Shown: piece by piece, positions 25,475-36,841 of the stretch
Numbering within the stretch: the stretch's first letter is position 1
Layout: the number at the start of each line of letters is the position of its first letter
NCBI RefSeq assembly: GCF_026626745.1
Contig: NZ_JAPNJW010000002.1
Location: 248,001 to 312,000 of the forward strand
Origin: Nannocystis sp. RBIL2
GTDB lineage: Bacteria > Myxococcota_A > Polyangia > Nannocystales > Nannocystaceae
DNA: 64,000 nt
Reading direction: 5' to 3'
The notes under the pieces: model-generated
What the model saw: the letters and a program-made list of their open reading frames with translations, nothing else
Database searches by the model: none
Told to the model about the DNA's origin: nothing
Program-made: the position numbers and the translations under genes

Positions 25475-26272
25475 ATGTCCGCACTGCGATCGTCCCTCGG
25501 TGTTCTGGCCAGCCTGATCGTCCCCCTGTCGCTGATGTCCTCCGGCTGCGGGGGCGACGGGAAGACCCTGGCCGACAAGCTGGCCGAAGACCCCGAGAAG
25601 AAGATGCTGGAGGACGCCGGCTACGTGAAGAAGGAGATCAAGCGGCCGCCTGCAGGTCTCCCCCCGCCGTCCGACGAGGAGTTCAAGGCCTGGGACCGCA
25701 AGGACCCGGAGGGCGAGAAGCACCTGCACAAGTTCGACAAGGCGAACTTGAAGAAGATGCTCAACTACTTCGGCGAGCTCGAGTGCTTCCGCGACGAGAT
25801 GAAGAAAGAGGGCGCCAAGGGCGCAGGTGCGGAGCCGGGCAGCCCGACCGAAGAGCAGTGGTACCAGTTCAAGCAGAACTTCATCCCGCTGGTGAACACC
25901 TGGCAGCAGCGCCTGTTCTCCAACGAGCCGCGGATCCTCGAGAAGTCGAAGCTCATCGGCCACTTCCTCGAGGCCCACGAGCTGGTGATGCACGGCTACC
26001 CCGACGCGTTCAACAACAACGACCAGAACGCGGTCGCCCAGGCCGACGCCCACTGGCTCATCATCGAGAACAAGATCACCAAGTACCTGAAGAACATCAC
26101 CGACGAGCCGCTGCCGAAGCCGGATCTCAACGACCCGAAGCAGAAGGAAGCCCACGACAAGTTCTGCCTGGCGGCCCTGAACCCGCCGAAGAACACGGGC
26201 AAGGCCAAGGTGAAGCACGTCGGCGGCGGCGGACGCGGCCCCAAGAAGCTGAACATGGGCAGCGAGGACTGA
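25475..26272 (+). CDS. Lipoprotein, unknown function
   Basis: 265 aa. The signal peptide MSALRSSLGVLASLIVPLSL ends in lipobox MSSGC (Cys near 25). The mature part is charged and helical with many Lys/Glu pairs (DPEKKMLEDAGYVKKEIKRP) and aromatic helices (LNYFGELECFRDEMKK; WYQFKQNFIPLVNTWQQR). The C terminus is basic and Gly-rich. No domain recognised. It is followed after three bases by a CcmH-like gene, so the two are co-translated and perhaps functionally linked; the lipoprotein might belong to the same envelope or cytochrome process (inference). Confidence 0.85.
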   Translation: MSALRSSLGVLASLIVPLSLMSSGCGGDGKTLADKLAEDPEKKMLEDAGYVKKEIKRPPAGLPPPSDEEFKAWDRKDPEGEKHLHKFDKANLKKMLNYFGELECFRDEMKKEGAKGAGAEPGSPTEEQWYQFKQNFIPLVNTWQQRLFSNEPRILEKSKLIGHFLEAHELVMHGYPDAFNNNDQNAVAQADAHWLIIENKITKYLKNITDEPLPKPDLNDPKQKEAHDKFCLAALNPPKNTGKAKVKHVGGGGRGPKKLNMGSED

Positions 26273-26275
26273 ACC

Positions 26276-26803
26276 ATGGCCGCCGCGCCCGCCCCGGCGC
26301 CGGCTTCGGGCCCTGCGGCGCCTGAAGCGGCCACCAGCGTCCGCCCCGAGGCCGAGGCCGAGGCGCTGATGCTCGAGCTCAGCCACGATCTGATGTCGCC
26401 CTACTGCCCGGGCCGCACGATCGCCACCTGCCCGTCGCCCCAGGCGCGCAAGCTCGAGGCGCAGATCCTCGACCAGGCGCGCCACGGCGAGTCGCGCGAG
26501 ACCATCGAGAACACCCTCGTGGCGCGCTTCCCCGACATCCGCGGCTATATCGGCCGCCCCGAGCTCGTGTGGGGCACGGCGGTGGCGGCGTTGGTGGCGT
26601 TGACGCTGCTGTTCTTCGTCGCCCGCCGCTGGGTGCGGGGCACGCAGCGCACGGCGGCGGCGGCGGCCTCGCCGGACGCGGCCGCCCTGGCCCGGCCCGG
26701 CGCGGCCCGCAGCGCCTCGGCGCCCACGGGGAGCCCTGGCGGGCCGTCACAGCGCGAAATCGATGCTCTCGACGACGCGCTCGACCGCGTCGACGAGTTC
26801 TAG
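26276..26803 (+). CDS. CcmH/CycL-like protein (cytochrome c maturation-type)
   Basis: 175 aa. An Ala/Pro/Glu lead (1-30) precedes a domain with ELSHDLMSPYCPGRTIATCP, in which two cysteines separated by eight residues replace the LRCPxCQ motif of canonical CcmH. Then come helix RKLEAQILDQARHGESRETIENTLVARFPD-like sequence and a membrane segment (WGTAVAALVALTLLFFVARRW, about 99-120). CcmH reduces apocytochrome c thiols for haem ligation. The domain order and the helix-TM layout support the assignment, but the altered Cys spacing means thiol chemistry may differ. There is no classical signal peptide. Confidence 0.7.
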   Translation: MAAAPAPAPASGPAAPEAATSVRPEAEAEALMLELSHDLMSPYCPGRTIATCPSPQARKLEAQILDQARHGESRETIENTLVARFPDIRGYIGRPELVWGTAVAALVALTLLFFVARRWVRGTQRTAAAAASPDAAALARPGAARSASAPTGSPGGPSQREIDALDDALDRVDEF

Positions 26804-26884
26804 CACGCCGGCCTGCGCCCGCCGGGGCCGACTGTCCCGGGTGCAGGTCTTGAGCATGCGAGGGCTCCGCGGTAAGAGCGGTCT

Positions 26885-28528
26885 GTGCTGACGGTAGTAG
26901 TCCACGAAAAGGGCGGCCAGACCCAGCGTTTCGCGTTCGCAGGCGAAGAGTTCACGATCGGTCGCGAGGACGACAACGACCTCGTGCTCGACCGCGTCAA
27001 CGTGTCGAAGCATCACCTGTGCTTCCGCAAGATCGAGGGCCGCATCGAGGTGGTCGACCTCGAGAGCACCAACGGCACCTATCTCAACGGTCGCAAGGTC
27101 CAGAGCCCACGCACGGTCCGTCGCACCGACCGCGTCTACGTCGGCGACTACATCCTGATGCTCGACGGCGAGGACACTGCGATCGTGCTGTCGGCGGCCG
27201 ACGACAAGCGCCGCCGCGAGGAGCAGGACGACACCGGCCTCGTGACGTCGGCCCAGCGCGTGGCCGCGGCCGGGGTCGAGAGCACGTACCTCGACGGCCT
27301 GGCGGCGCAGATCCACCAGACGCTGCTGAAGGCGGTGCCGCGGATCGATCCGATGACGTCGGGCGAGGTCGGCGAAGAGGAGCGCAAGGAGGTCATCGAG
27401 CTGGTCGACGGGATCCTCGCCGACTTCCGCGACTCGCAGCAGATCGAGGCGACGGTCGACGTCGGGCCGTTCCGCGAGCGGATCCTGCGAGAGATGCTCG
27501 AGTGGGGCCCGCTCGGCGACCTCATGCGCGACGACTCGGTGCGCGAGATCCAGGTCGTCGGCACCGCGCCGATCCACGTCGTCCGCGACGACGGCAACGG
27601 CGAGCGGCTCGAGCTGCGCTTCACCGGCGAGCGCGCGCTGCTGATGGCGATGCAGCGGATGTGCAAGAAGCGCGGCCTGTGGGTCGAGGGCGCCCACGTC
27701 ATCGAGGGCATCGTCGATCACGGCTTCTACCTCTACGCGCTGCTGCCCCCGCACCCGGCGCGGCAGTACGTGATCAGCCTCCGGCGCATGCGCACCGACG
27801 CCAACAACCTGACCGCGCTGGTGCAGGAGGGCGTGCTGTCGGCCGACATGCGCGAGTTCCTGGTGGCGGCGCTGAAGTCGTGCCGGCGCGTGCTGGTGTG
27901 CGCCTCCGGCGGCGTCAACCTCGACCGCTTCATGCGCGCGCTGGTCGGCGAGATCCCGGAGTCGCTGCGCGTCGCCTGCATCTCCGACTCGGGTCGGCTG
28001 GGCAGCGCCCGCAAGGGCTGGATCCCGGTGCGCCGCCTGACCGAGGCCAACGACAAGATCGAGCTCGGGCCGGTGCTCGGGGTCCTGCTGCGCGGCGGGC
28101 TCGACCTGCTCATCTCGCAGCAGTGCGGCCACCAGGACGCGGCCGCGGTGATCGACGCGCTGGCGGGGGCGAGCCGCGGCGCGGTGGTGTCGCTGTGGGG
28201 CATCAACACCGCCCACGCGCTGTCGCGCCTGGCCGCCCTCGGCACCGCGTCCGGCGGCGCCGTCCAGGGCCTGACGCTGTCGCTGGCGCACGCGATCGAC
28301 GTGGTCATCCGCCTCAACAGCGGGGTCAACCTCGAGTCGATGCAGGTGATCGAGATCATCGAGCCCGACACCCGCGCCGACAGCAGCATCGAGTACCGCC
28401 AGCTGTTCGTCACCGGCAAGTCCGAGGACGGCGCGACCGAGTTCAAGGACACGCCGGCGCTGCAGCAGGTGCTGCGCAAGATGATCAATCAGGGCGGCGA
28501 GGTGCCGCAGCGACTGCTGCGCAGCTGA
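26885..28528 (+). CDS. FHA domain fused to a CpaF/TadA-like secretion ATPase fold with a degenerate P-loop
   Basis: 547 aa. Residues 1-95 are an FHA domain (IGREDDNDLVLDRVNVSKHH; LESTNGTYLNG). Residues 150-540 follow CpaF/VirB11 ATPases: the N-terminal subdomain (ILREMLEWGPLGDLMRDDSV), GTAPIHVVRDDG, and the central core. Where CpaF has a Walker A like SGGTGSGKT, this protein reads CASGGVNLDRFM (Cys339 onward), so the P-loop Lys and Thr are replaced by Arg and Phe. The Walker B region (LLISQQCGHQDA) lacks the usual acidic residues. It is probably non-catalytic and may act as an FHA-regulated structural partner of an ATPase. Start GTG 26885. Confidence 0.85.
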   Translation: MLTVVVHEKGGQTQRFAFAGEEFTIGREDDNDLVLDRVNVSKHHLCFRKIEGRIEVVDLESTNGTYLNGRKVQSPRTVRRTDRVYVGDYILMLDGEDTAIVLSAADDKRRREEQDDTGLVTSAQRVAAAGVESTYLDGLAAQIHQTLLKAVPRIDPMTSGEVGEEERKEVIELVDGILADFRDSQQIEATVDVGPFRERILREMLEWGPLGDLMRDDSVREIQVVGTAPIHVVRDDGNGERLELRFTGERALLMAMQRMCKKRGLWVEGAHVIEGIVDHGFYLYALLPPHPARQYVISLRRMRTDANNLTALVQEGVLSADMREFLVAALKSCRRVLVCASGGVNLDRFMRALVGEIPESLRVACISDSGRLGSARKGWIPVRRLTEANDKIELGPVLGVLLRGGLDLLISQQCGHQDAAAVIDALAGASRGAVVSLWGINTAHALSRLAALGTASGGAVQGLTLSLAHAIDVVIRLNSGVNLESMQVIEIIEPDTRADSSIEYRQLFVTGKSEDGATEFKDTPALQQVLRKMINQGGEVPQRLLRS

Positions 28529-28576
28529 GCTCCGCGCGAGCTCGTGCCTTCACGGGCGGCGAGCTCGCGCGCAGTC

Positions 28577-28656
28577 GGGGACATGTACCGCAGGACATGT
28601 CCCCTTCGACATTTCCTTTCGGCCCTGTCCACGAAGACCTGCCCGCGAGGACAGGG
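28577..28656. repeat. Two ACATGTCC-family hairpins between convergent genes
   Basis: GGGGACATGT (28577-28586) with its perfect complement (28595-28604), and CCCTGTCC (28623-28630) with GGACAGGG (28649-28656). They lie in the 217-bp gap between converging genes. Confidence 0.8.
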
Positions 28657-28745
28657 GAGGGACGCCGCCGCCCGGACGTGCGAGACCCGCGGAGCGCCCC
28701 CCTCGGGGAGCCGCGCCGCGGGTCGCGGAGGAGAAGGGGCCGGCT

Positions 28746-29303
28746 TCAGCCGAGCTGCTTGTTGAACTCGGCGATCGCGGGGCCGCCGAGCTGGTTGGCG
28801 ATCTGCTCGATCAGGGCGCGCTCCTCGTCGGAGACAGTGCCCATGTTGAGGAAGCCGCCGCTGGCGCCGGCGACCTGGACGCAGAGGTCGACGATGTTGG
28901 CGGCCCGGGCGCCGCCGACGGCCTCCTTGAGCACGGCGATGGTCTGGTCGAGGAAGGCCTGCGACGGGCGCTCCTCCAGCAGGCTCTCGACGGTGCGGAA
29001 CGCCTCGGTGCCGGGCTGGATCCCGCGGCCGCGCAGGACGTCGAGGATGGCGGTCCGCTCCTTGCGGCTGACCGAGCCGTCGGCCCACGCGACGTGGACG
29101 AGCGGCAGGAGGTCGAACACCTTGAGCTTCTCGCCGGTGAAGCCGAGCGCGGCGATCCGGTCGGACAGCGAGAGGGTGTCGTTCTTGCGGTCGTCGCGGA
29201 GCTCGCCGGCCGCCTTGTCGAGCTGCTCGCGGAGCTGCTCGCGGAGCTCTCGCTCGCGCTGCTGGAAGTACGCGTCTTCGTTGTCGCTGGGCGTGACGGA
29301 CAT
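28746..29303 (-). CDS. TerB-like (tellurite-resistance-type) helical protein
   Basis: 185 aa. The N-terminal 45 residues form a charged coiled coil (QQRERELREQLREQLDKAAG). The rest resembles TerB-like domains, with an acidic segment DLLPLVHVAWADGSVSRKER in the place where TerB binds metal, and later repeated EERALIEQ. TerB-like domains are found in stress and metal-response systems and in several unrelated contexts; no ter genes are nearby, so tellurite resistance is not implied. Start ATG 29303, ahead of a probable hairpin terminator belonging to the upstream gene. Confidence 0.75.
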   Translation of the reverse strand: MSVTPSDNEDAYFQQRERELREQLREQLDKAAGELRDDRKNDTLSLSDRIAALGFTGEKLKVFDLLPLVHVAWADGSVSRKERTAILDVLRGRGIQPGTEAFRTVESLLEERPSQAFLDQTIAVLKEAVGGARAANIVDLCVQVAGASGGFLNMGTVSDEERALIEQIANQLGGPAIAEFNKQLG

Positions 29304-29346
29304 GCGCCAGGGACGCTACCAGGGGCCCGCTGCTTGTCAATTGGAT

Positions 29347-29395
29347 CCGGCCGGTCCTGCCGGGGCGCGAGCGAGCGCCCGGCTGAGCCGGCCGG
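29347..29395 (-). other. GC-rich hairpin after the 29429 lipoprotein gene
   Basis: CCGGCCGG (29347-29354) pairs with 29388-29395, enclosing a second stem (GCCGGGGCGC with GCGCCCGGC). It lies about 35 bases beyond the stop of the minus-strand gene, with no U run. Confidence 0.45.
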
Positions 29396-29428
29396 AACGG
29401 AGGCGGTGACGGGCGATGCGGACGCCGA

Positions 29429-30646
29429 TCAGCCGGGCGGCATGGTGCTGGGCTTGCCGGTCGGCTCGCAGCCCCACTTGAAGTTGTCGAGGAACACGTA
29501 GCTGTCGAGGATCGAGTCGCTGATGTCCATGATGGCGAACACGACCGTGATGGTCTCGCCGGGGCTGACGCCGGCGGTGGTCTGCAGCCAGTTGGTGCCC
29601 GCGTGCTGGCGCATGCAGGTGTTCTGGAACTGCGGGATCGGGTTCTGGCCGCTCGGGTCGTCCTTGAACTCGAGGAAGCCGGCGTTCAGCGAGATCGGGT
29701 TGCCCTGCTGGTCGAACGAGATGTTGCCGGTCCACTTCTCCGACTCGAGCCAGCCGATGTACATGTCGTTGAAGGCCGACTGGTAGTAGTCGGGGTACTC
29801 GACCGAGAAGAACGCGAAGTCGTAGCTGAACGAGGTCACGTCCTGCGGGACCTGCATGACGAAGCGCAGCTCGGTGTAGTCGTTGGCGCCGAAGTTCTGG
29901 AACTGGCCCTGGATGGTGTTCGAGCAGTCGCCGCTGCCGAGCAGGCCGGCGTTCTGCGTGCAGTCGCCGCCGACGTCGTTGGTGCGCAGCGGAGGCGGCA
30001 GGTTGTTGCCGGGGTCGAAGGCGCCGACATCGGCGTTGCAGAAGGTGGGCTCGAGGTTGAAGTCGCCGACCGGGGTCTGGTTGTTCAGCTCCGAGACCAG
30101 GCCGCTGCCGATGACGGCGTAGGAGGCTCCTTCGCGCGGGTTGAAGGTGCCGCCCTGACCGAACACGTAGCGGACGCCGATCGCCCCCGGGGAACCCGAC
30201 TTGGTGGCCGTGACTTGCAGTTCGCCCGGACAGTTGAGGCCCATGGCCAGGAAGGGATCCTGGGTCCCGTTGTCGCACGGCACGTGGTCGGGAATGCTGC
30301 ACATGCAACCAGGGTCGTTGGGGCTGTTGCACGGCTCGACGCCGGTGTCGGCCATGCCGCCGTCGGGCGAGGCCTCGAGGTCGAACTTGGGCCCGGCGGT
30401 GCCGGGGCTGGTGGTGGTGACGGGCTCGCTCGTGACCCCGTCGGTCGCGCCGTCCGTCCCCCCGGTCTCCGTCGCGCCGTCGCTGTCGCTCCCCCCGCCG
30501 CTCGGCAGGGTCGTGGGGAGCGTGAGGATCCCGGAATTGCCCGGTAACGTGGTCGCCGAATCTTCAGCATCCTTGCTCTCACAGGCGGCGAGGCCGCCGA
30601 TCCCCGTGAGGCCCGCGAGAACAACGTTGAGGCTCAATTTCCGCAT
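29429..30646 (-). CDS. Choice-of-anchor-L-like lipoprotein
   Basis: 405 aa. The signal peptide ends in lipobox LAAC (Cys22). A Thr/Ser/Gly linker (to about 95) is followed by a Cys-rich entry region (VEPCNSPNDPGCMCSIPDHV) and a beta domain: DYTELRFVMQVPQDVTSFSY, FAFFSVEYPDYYQSAFNDMY, WLESEKWTGNISFDQQGNP, VSPGETITVVFAIMDISDS and VFLDNFKWGC. This order matches the choice-of-anchor-L domain of surface proteins. The gene at 58234 is a paralog (DYTELRFKAVAPSY, SEYPPRFPEGHNDMFVAW, RYTGNIAL). It has a lipid anchor with an extended spacer, so it is probably cell-surface exposed. A leaderless promoter is predicted. Confidence 0.85.
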   Translation of the reverse strand: MRKLSLNVVLAGLTGIGGLAACESKDAEDSATTLPGNSGILTLPTTLPSGGGSDSDGATETGGTDGATDGVTSEPVTTTSPGTAGPKFDLEASPDGGMADTGVEPCNSPNDPGCMCSIPDHVPCDNGTQDPFLAMGLNCPGELQVTATKSGSPGAIGVRYVFGQGGTFNPREGASYAVIGSGLVSELNNQTPVGDFNLEPTFCNADVGAFDPGNNLPPPLRTNDVGGDCTQNAGLLGSGDCSNTIQGQFQNFGANDYTELRFVMQVPQDVTSFSYDFAFFSVEYPDYYQSAFNDMYIGWLESEKWTGNISFDQQGNPISLNAGFLEFKDDPSGQNPIPQFQNTCMRQHAGTNWLQTTAGVSPGETITVVFAIMDISDSILDSYVFLDNFKWGCEPTGKPSTMPPG

Positions 30647-30652
30647 GACGCC

Positions 30653-30680
30653 ACGGTACCCGGGTCGTCCGAGGCGCCAA
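30653..30680 (-). promoter_or_regulatory. Promoter predicting a leaderless mRNA
   Basis: On the minus strand, TTGGCG (30680-30675), 16-bp spacer, TACCGT (30658-30653), six bases, then ATG (30646). No Shine-Dalgarno precedes the start. Confidence 0.45.
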
Positions 30681-30828
30681 TAGCCAAATCCGGCGGCCAC
30701 TGCGCCTCGCCGCGGGGGTGTCCCGGGCGTCGGCAACCGCCCCCAGGCGCCGGATTGCGCCAAAGCGCTGTTTGGCAGGTATTCACCGCAATCTGGGTAC
30801 ATCACTGGGAAAAACCTGGGATGCGAGG

Positions 30829-30863
30829 TGATCGGCCTCACGACATGTGGGAGGATCCGATCA
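30829..30863. other. Hairpin with ACATGT in its loop
   Basis: TGATCGGCCT (30829-30838) pairs with AGG and CCGATCA (30852-30863, two-base bulge); ACATGT sits in the loop (30843). Together with the ACATGTCC pair at 30929-30947 and the promoter at 30653, this accounts for the 303-bp gap 30647-30949. Confidence 0.5.
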
Positions 30864-30949
30864 CAAGGTAACGACCCGCCCACAGGTGTGGGCCTCTGCA
30901 CGGGATGTCCTTGGGGGAAGGTCGCATGGGACATGTCCTGAAAGACATC

Positions 30950-32245
<1,296 letters not shown>

Positions 32246-32307
32246 ACGAGTAGGTCGCTGCGAGCCGGCCGAGTTTTGCAGCGCGCGCGAAAAATTGTTG
32301 CAGCGCT

Positions 32308-32532
32308 TCAAGGCGCGGGGGCGGCGCGGCGCGGACGCAGGCGCAGCATGGCCTCGCGCGCCTCGTCGGGAGCCTTGCACCACACTGCGCTGTGACCCGC
32401 ACGCGTCGACTCGACGCCCCGCTCGCAGTCGACCACACCGGCGCGGACGATGTACTCGCCGAGGTGGACGAGGAAGTGACGCGCGGTGCCCTCGGCGTCC
32501 GGGCCGTAGTAATCCCAGTAGAAGATCGTCAC
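32308..32532 (-). CDS. Small conserved-looking protein, unknown
   Basis: 74 aa from GTG 32532: MTIFYWDYYGPDAEGTARHF followed by LVHLGEYIVRAGVVD and AVWCKAPDEA. The aromatic-rich, non-repetitive start and strong third-position GC bias suggest a real gene rather than a shadow. The beta-alpha-beta pattern could be a ferredoxin-like fold, but no family is recognised. It lies 62 bases upstream of the FHA/sigma-54 activator on the same strand and may be co-transcribed with it. Confidence 0.55.
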   Translation of the reverse strand: MTIFYWDYYGPDAEGTARHFLVHLGEYIVRAGVVDCERGVESTRAGHSAVWCKAPDEAREAMLRLRPRRAAPAP

Positions 32533-32591
32533 CCGCGCGAGTGTGACCCGAGACGCGCGCGGACGACAACAGCGGCCGCGGCCGTGGCCGT

Positions 32592-32620
32592 TTGACGGGC
32601 CCGGAGGCTCCGCGTAGCCT
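32592..32620 (+). promoter_or_regulatory. Promoter predicting a leaderless mRNA
   Basis: TTGACG (32592-32597), 17-bp spacer, TAGCCT (32615-32620), six bases, then GTG (32627). Confidence 0.5.
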
Positions 32621-32626
32621 GCCTTC

Positions 32627-33298
32627 GTGCGCAAGACGTGGCTTAGACATGGAGTGGTAGCGAGTGCGGTCGTGCTGACGGCGGCGCTGGCGGCGTGTGG
32701 GGACAGCGGCGGCGATTCGAACTCTGCCTCGGCCGGCAACAGCCAGAGCCAGGGCTCGAGCGAGGGCTCGGAGCCGACGAGCGAGGGGTCGCTGTCGGGC
32801 ACGATGTCGGACTCGGAGCCGACCGACTCGGGCATGAGCGCGTCGGGGACCGGCACGACCGAAGTCAGCGGCAGCGGCAGCGACAGCGAGACTCAGGGCG
32901 GCGGCGGCTCGGGCAACGAGACCGAGGGCATGTCCTCGGGGACAGGTCAGGAGAGCCAGGGCGGCTCGGGCGGGTCGACGTCGACGTCGACCGGCGAGGT
33001 ACCCGGCACCACCGCCGAGCCGGTCGACTGCGAGGCGGCGATGAGCAAGGACGAGTGCGTCATGCTCGGCTGCCTGCCGGTCGAGGGCCAGGCGTTCGAG
33101 TTCGACGGCGCGATCTGGTGCCTCAACGATCCGCTGAGCTTCCTCGGCTGTCTGCCGCAGATGGGCTGCGACGACGCGATCACGACCGTGTGCAAGGGGC
33201 AGAACATCTACCAGCTGCCCAGCGGTTGCTTCCCGGGCAGCTTCGAGGCCTGCGACCCGCCGCCCGACCCGGGCATGGACGGCTACCCGAGCTGCTGA
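32627..33298 (+). CDS. Ser/Gly/Thr-rich lipoprotein with Cys-rich C-terminal domain
   Basis: 223 aa from GTG 32627. The signal peptide ends in lipobox LAAC (Cys near 24). Residues 25-130 are low-complexity Ser/Gly/Glu/Thr. The C-terminal domain of about 90 residues has eight or more cysteines (VDCEAAMSKDECVMLGC, WCLNDP, LGCLPQMGC, TTVCKG, GCFPG, EACDPP), which implies several disulfides, and so a secreted or surface role. A palindrome of the ACATGTCC family at 32928-32947 lies inside the linker and encodes GMSSGTGQ. No family recognised. Confidence 0.85.
   Translation: MRKTWLRHGVVASAVVLTAALAACGDSGGDSNSASAGNSQSQGSSEGSEPTSEGSLSGTMSDSEPTDSGMSASGTGTTEVSGSGSDSETQGGGGSGNETEGMSSGTGQESQGGSGGSTSTSTGEVPGTTAEPVDCEAAMSKDECVMLGCLPVEGQAFEFDGAIWCLNDPLSFLGCLPQMGCDDAITTVCKGQNIYQLPSGCFPGSFEACDPPPDPGMDGYPSC
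32928..32947. repeat. ACATGTCC-family palindrome inside the lipoprotein gene
   Basis: GCATGTCC (32928-32935), loop TCGG, GGACAGGT (32940-32947): six of eight arm positions pair. Confidence 0.7.
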
Positions 33299-34128
33299 AC
33301 CTCGAGCCGCAAACGCGAACGCGGCCGGCGGGGGTCCCGTCGGCCGCGCTGCGGCAGGCTCCGGCGCAGGTCAGTCGTTCGTGACCTGGGCGCGCATGTA
33401 CTCGAGGTGAGCAGCTCGATCGCGTCGAAGCTGATCTCCTTGGGGCAGGCCTCGGAGCACTCGCGGTGGTTGGTGCAGGCGCCGAAGCCCTCGAGGTCCA
33501 TCTGCTCGACCATGCGGAGCACGCGGCCGCGGCGCTCGACCTGGCCTTGCGGCAGCTTGACGAGGTGACCGACCTTGGCGCCGGTGAACAGCATCGCGGC
33601 GGCGTTGGGGCAGGCGGCCACGCAGGCGCCGCAGCCGATGCAGGCGGCGTAGTCCATCGCCTCGTCGGCGTTCTTCTTGCCGATCGGGGTGGCGTTGGCG
33701 TCGACGGTGACGCCGGTGTTGACGGACACGAAGCCGCCGGCGGCGACGATGCGGTCGAGCGAGCCGCGGTCGACCACCAGGTCCTTGATCACCGGGAACG
33801 CCTTGGCGCGCCACGGCTCGATCGTGATGGTGTCGCCGTCCTTGTAGGTGCGCATGTGCAGCTGACAGGCCGTCGTGCCCTTGCGCGGGCCGTGCGGGCG
33901 GCCGTCGATCACCATCGAGCACGAGCCGCAGATGCCCTCGCGGCAGTCGTGGTCGAACGCGACCGGGTCCTGGCCTTCCTTCGTCAGCTTGGCGTTGAGC
34001 ACGTCGAGCATCTCGAGGAACGACATGTGCTCGTTCACACCCTCGAGCTTGTAGGTCTGCATCGACCCGGGCGTGTTGGCGCTCCGCTGGCGCCAGATCT
34101 GCAGGGTGAGGGTCATCGTCTTCGACAT
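33283..34128 (-). CDS. sdhB: Succinate dehydrogenase/fumarate reductase iron-sulfur subunit, 3' end frameshifted
   Basis: Transfers electrons from FAD to the membrane quinone site. The [2Fe-2S] motif CREGICGSCSM and the later Cys clusters CIGCGACVAACP and CTNHRECSEACP for the other two clusters are intact. After PKEISFDAIELLT the frame runs on through an Arg-rich tail to 33283 and overlaps the converging lipoprotein gene. One base different at about 33406-33412 would give LEYMRAQVTND and a stop at 33371, restoring a normal C terminus and leaving a hairpin-bearing gap. A frameshift, or a sequence error, is therefore likely. It begins one base after the sdhA stop. Confidence 0.92.
   Translation of the reverse strand: MSKTMTLTLQIWRQRSANTPGSMQTYKLEGVNEHMSFLEMLDVLNAKLTKEGQDPVAFDHDCREGICGSCSMVIDGRPHGPRKGTTACQLHMRTYKDGDTITIEPWRAKAFPVIKDLVVDRGSLDRIVAAGGFVSVNTGVTVDANATPIGKKNADEAMDYAACIGCGACVAACPNAAAMLFTGAKVGHLVKLPQGQVERRGRVLRMVEQMDLEGFGACTNHRECSEACPKEISFDAIELLTSSTCAPRSRTTDLRRSLPQRGRRDPRRPRSRLRLEVQQLG
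33321..33347. terminator. Hairpin between converging genes
   Basis: GCGGCCGGCGGG (33321-33332) pairs with CCGTCGGCCGC (33337-33347). It falls between the lipoprotein stop (33298) and the frameshift-corrected sdhB stop (33371). Confidence 0.5.
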
Positions 34129-34129
34129 A

Positions 34130-36043
<1,914 letters not shown>

Positions 36044-36067
36044 GGCGGTGCGGTGGAGCGAGGGGCG

Positions 36068-36841
36068 TTAGAGGTGGACGAGGCCGGCCTGGACGGCGAT
36101 CGGGAAGGAGAGGTTGCCGAGCACGACGACGGCGGCGATCGCCCGGCCGATGTTGATGTTGCGCTCGCGCGCGGCTGTCCCCTTGGACAGGCCGAGGGTG
36201 TGCAGCATGCTGGCGACCGCGTGGCTGAGGTGCATCGCCAGCAGCAGCTGGGCGACGATGTACGTGCCGGCGATCAGCGGGTTCGTGAAGCCGCGCACGA
36301 ACATGCTGTAGACGTCGTGGCGCACCAGCTCGGGCGGGAGCTTGGCCAGCAGCTGCTCGTTGTCGTTGCGCACCCACGTCTGGGTGGCGACGTCGAGGAC
36401 CTCGTGCAGGTTGAAGTCGGCCGGGTTGGTGGCGCCGACGGTGAAGTGCAGCAGGTGGTAGACGATGAACGCCAGGACCACGAGGCCGCTCAGCAGCATG
36501 AAGCGGGCGGCGCTGCTGGTGATGCGGTAGCGCCGCGGCACCGCGTACGCCTGCGGGCGGGCGGCGTTGTTGAGCCCCTTGAGCCGCACCGCGGCCAGCA
36601 CGTGCAGCACGAGGCTGACGAGCAGGACGGCGCGCACGCCCCAGAGCAGCGCAGGCGTGCCCTTGAGCGTCTGCGCGTAGTGATTCATGGTGTCGGGCCC
36701 GAGATAAATCTGCAGGTTGCCGAGCATGTGCACGACGAGGAACCCGACGAGGATCACGCCGGTCGTCGCCATGACGATCTTGGCGCCAATCGTGGATCGG
36801 GCGAGGGTGCTCAGGCGTCCGGGCCGCTTCGCGTCTGTCAT
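36068..36841 (-). CDS. sdhC: Succinate dehydrogenase cytochrome b558 subunit
   Basis: Membrane anchor that binds haem and quinone, 257 aa with five membrane segments: IVMATTGVILVGFLVVHMLGN, LLWGVRAVLLVSLVLHVLAA, ARFMLLSGLVVLAFIVYHLL, IAGTYIVAQLLLAMHLSHAV and IAAVVVLGNLSFPIAV. Conserved histidines near the membrane (VVHMLGN, VLHVLAA, VYHLLHF, MHLSHAV) suit di-haem b558 anchors of the SdhCAB type. ATG 36841 is chosen because the hydrophobic start lies just after it; upstream sequence in the same frame is Arg-rich noise. First gene of sdhCAB. Confidence 0.93.
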   Translation of the reverse strand: MTDAKRPGRLSTLARSTIGAKIVMATTGVILVGFLVVHMLGNLQIYLGPDTMNHYAQTLKGTPALLWGVRAVLLVSLVLHVLAAVRLKGLNNAARPQAYAVPRRYRITSSAARFMLLSGLVVLAFIVYHLLHFTVGATNPADFNLHEVLDVATQTWVRNDNEQLLAKLPPELVRHDVYSMFVRGFTNPLIAGTYIVAQLLLAMHLSHAVASMLHTLGLSKGTAARERNINIGRAIAAVVVLGNLSFPIAVQAGLVHL

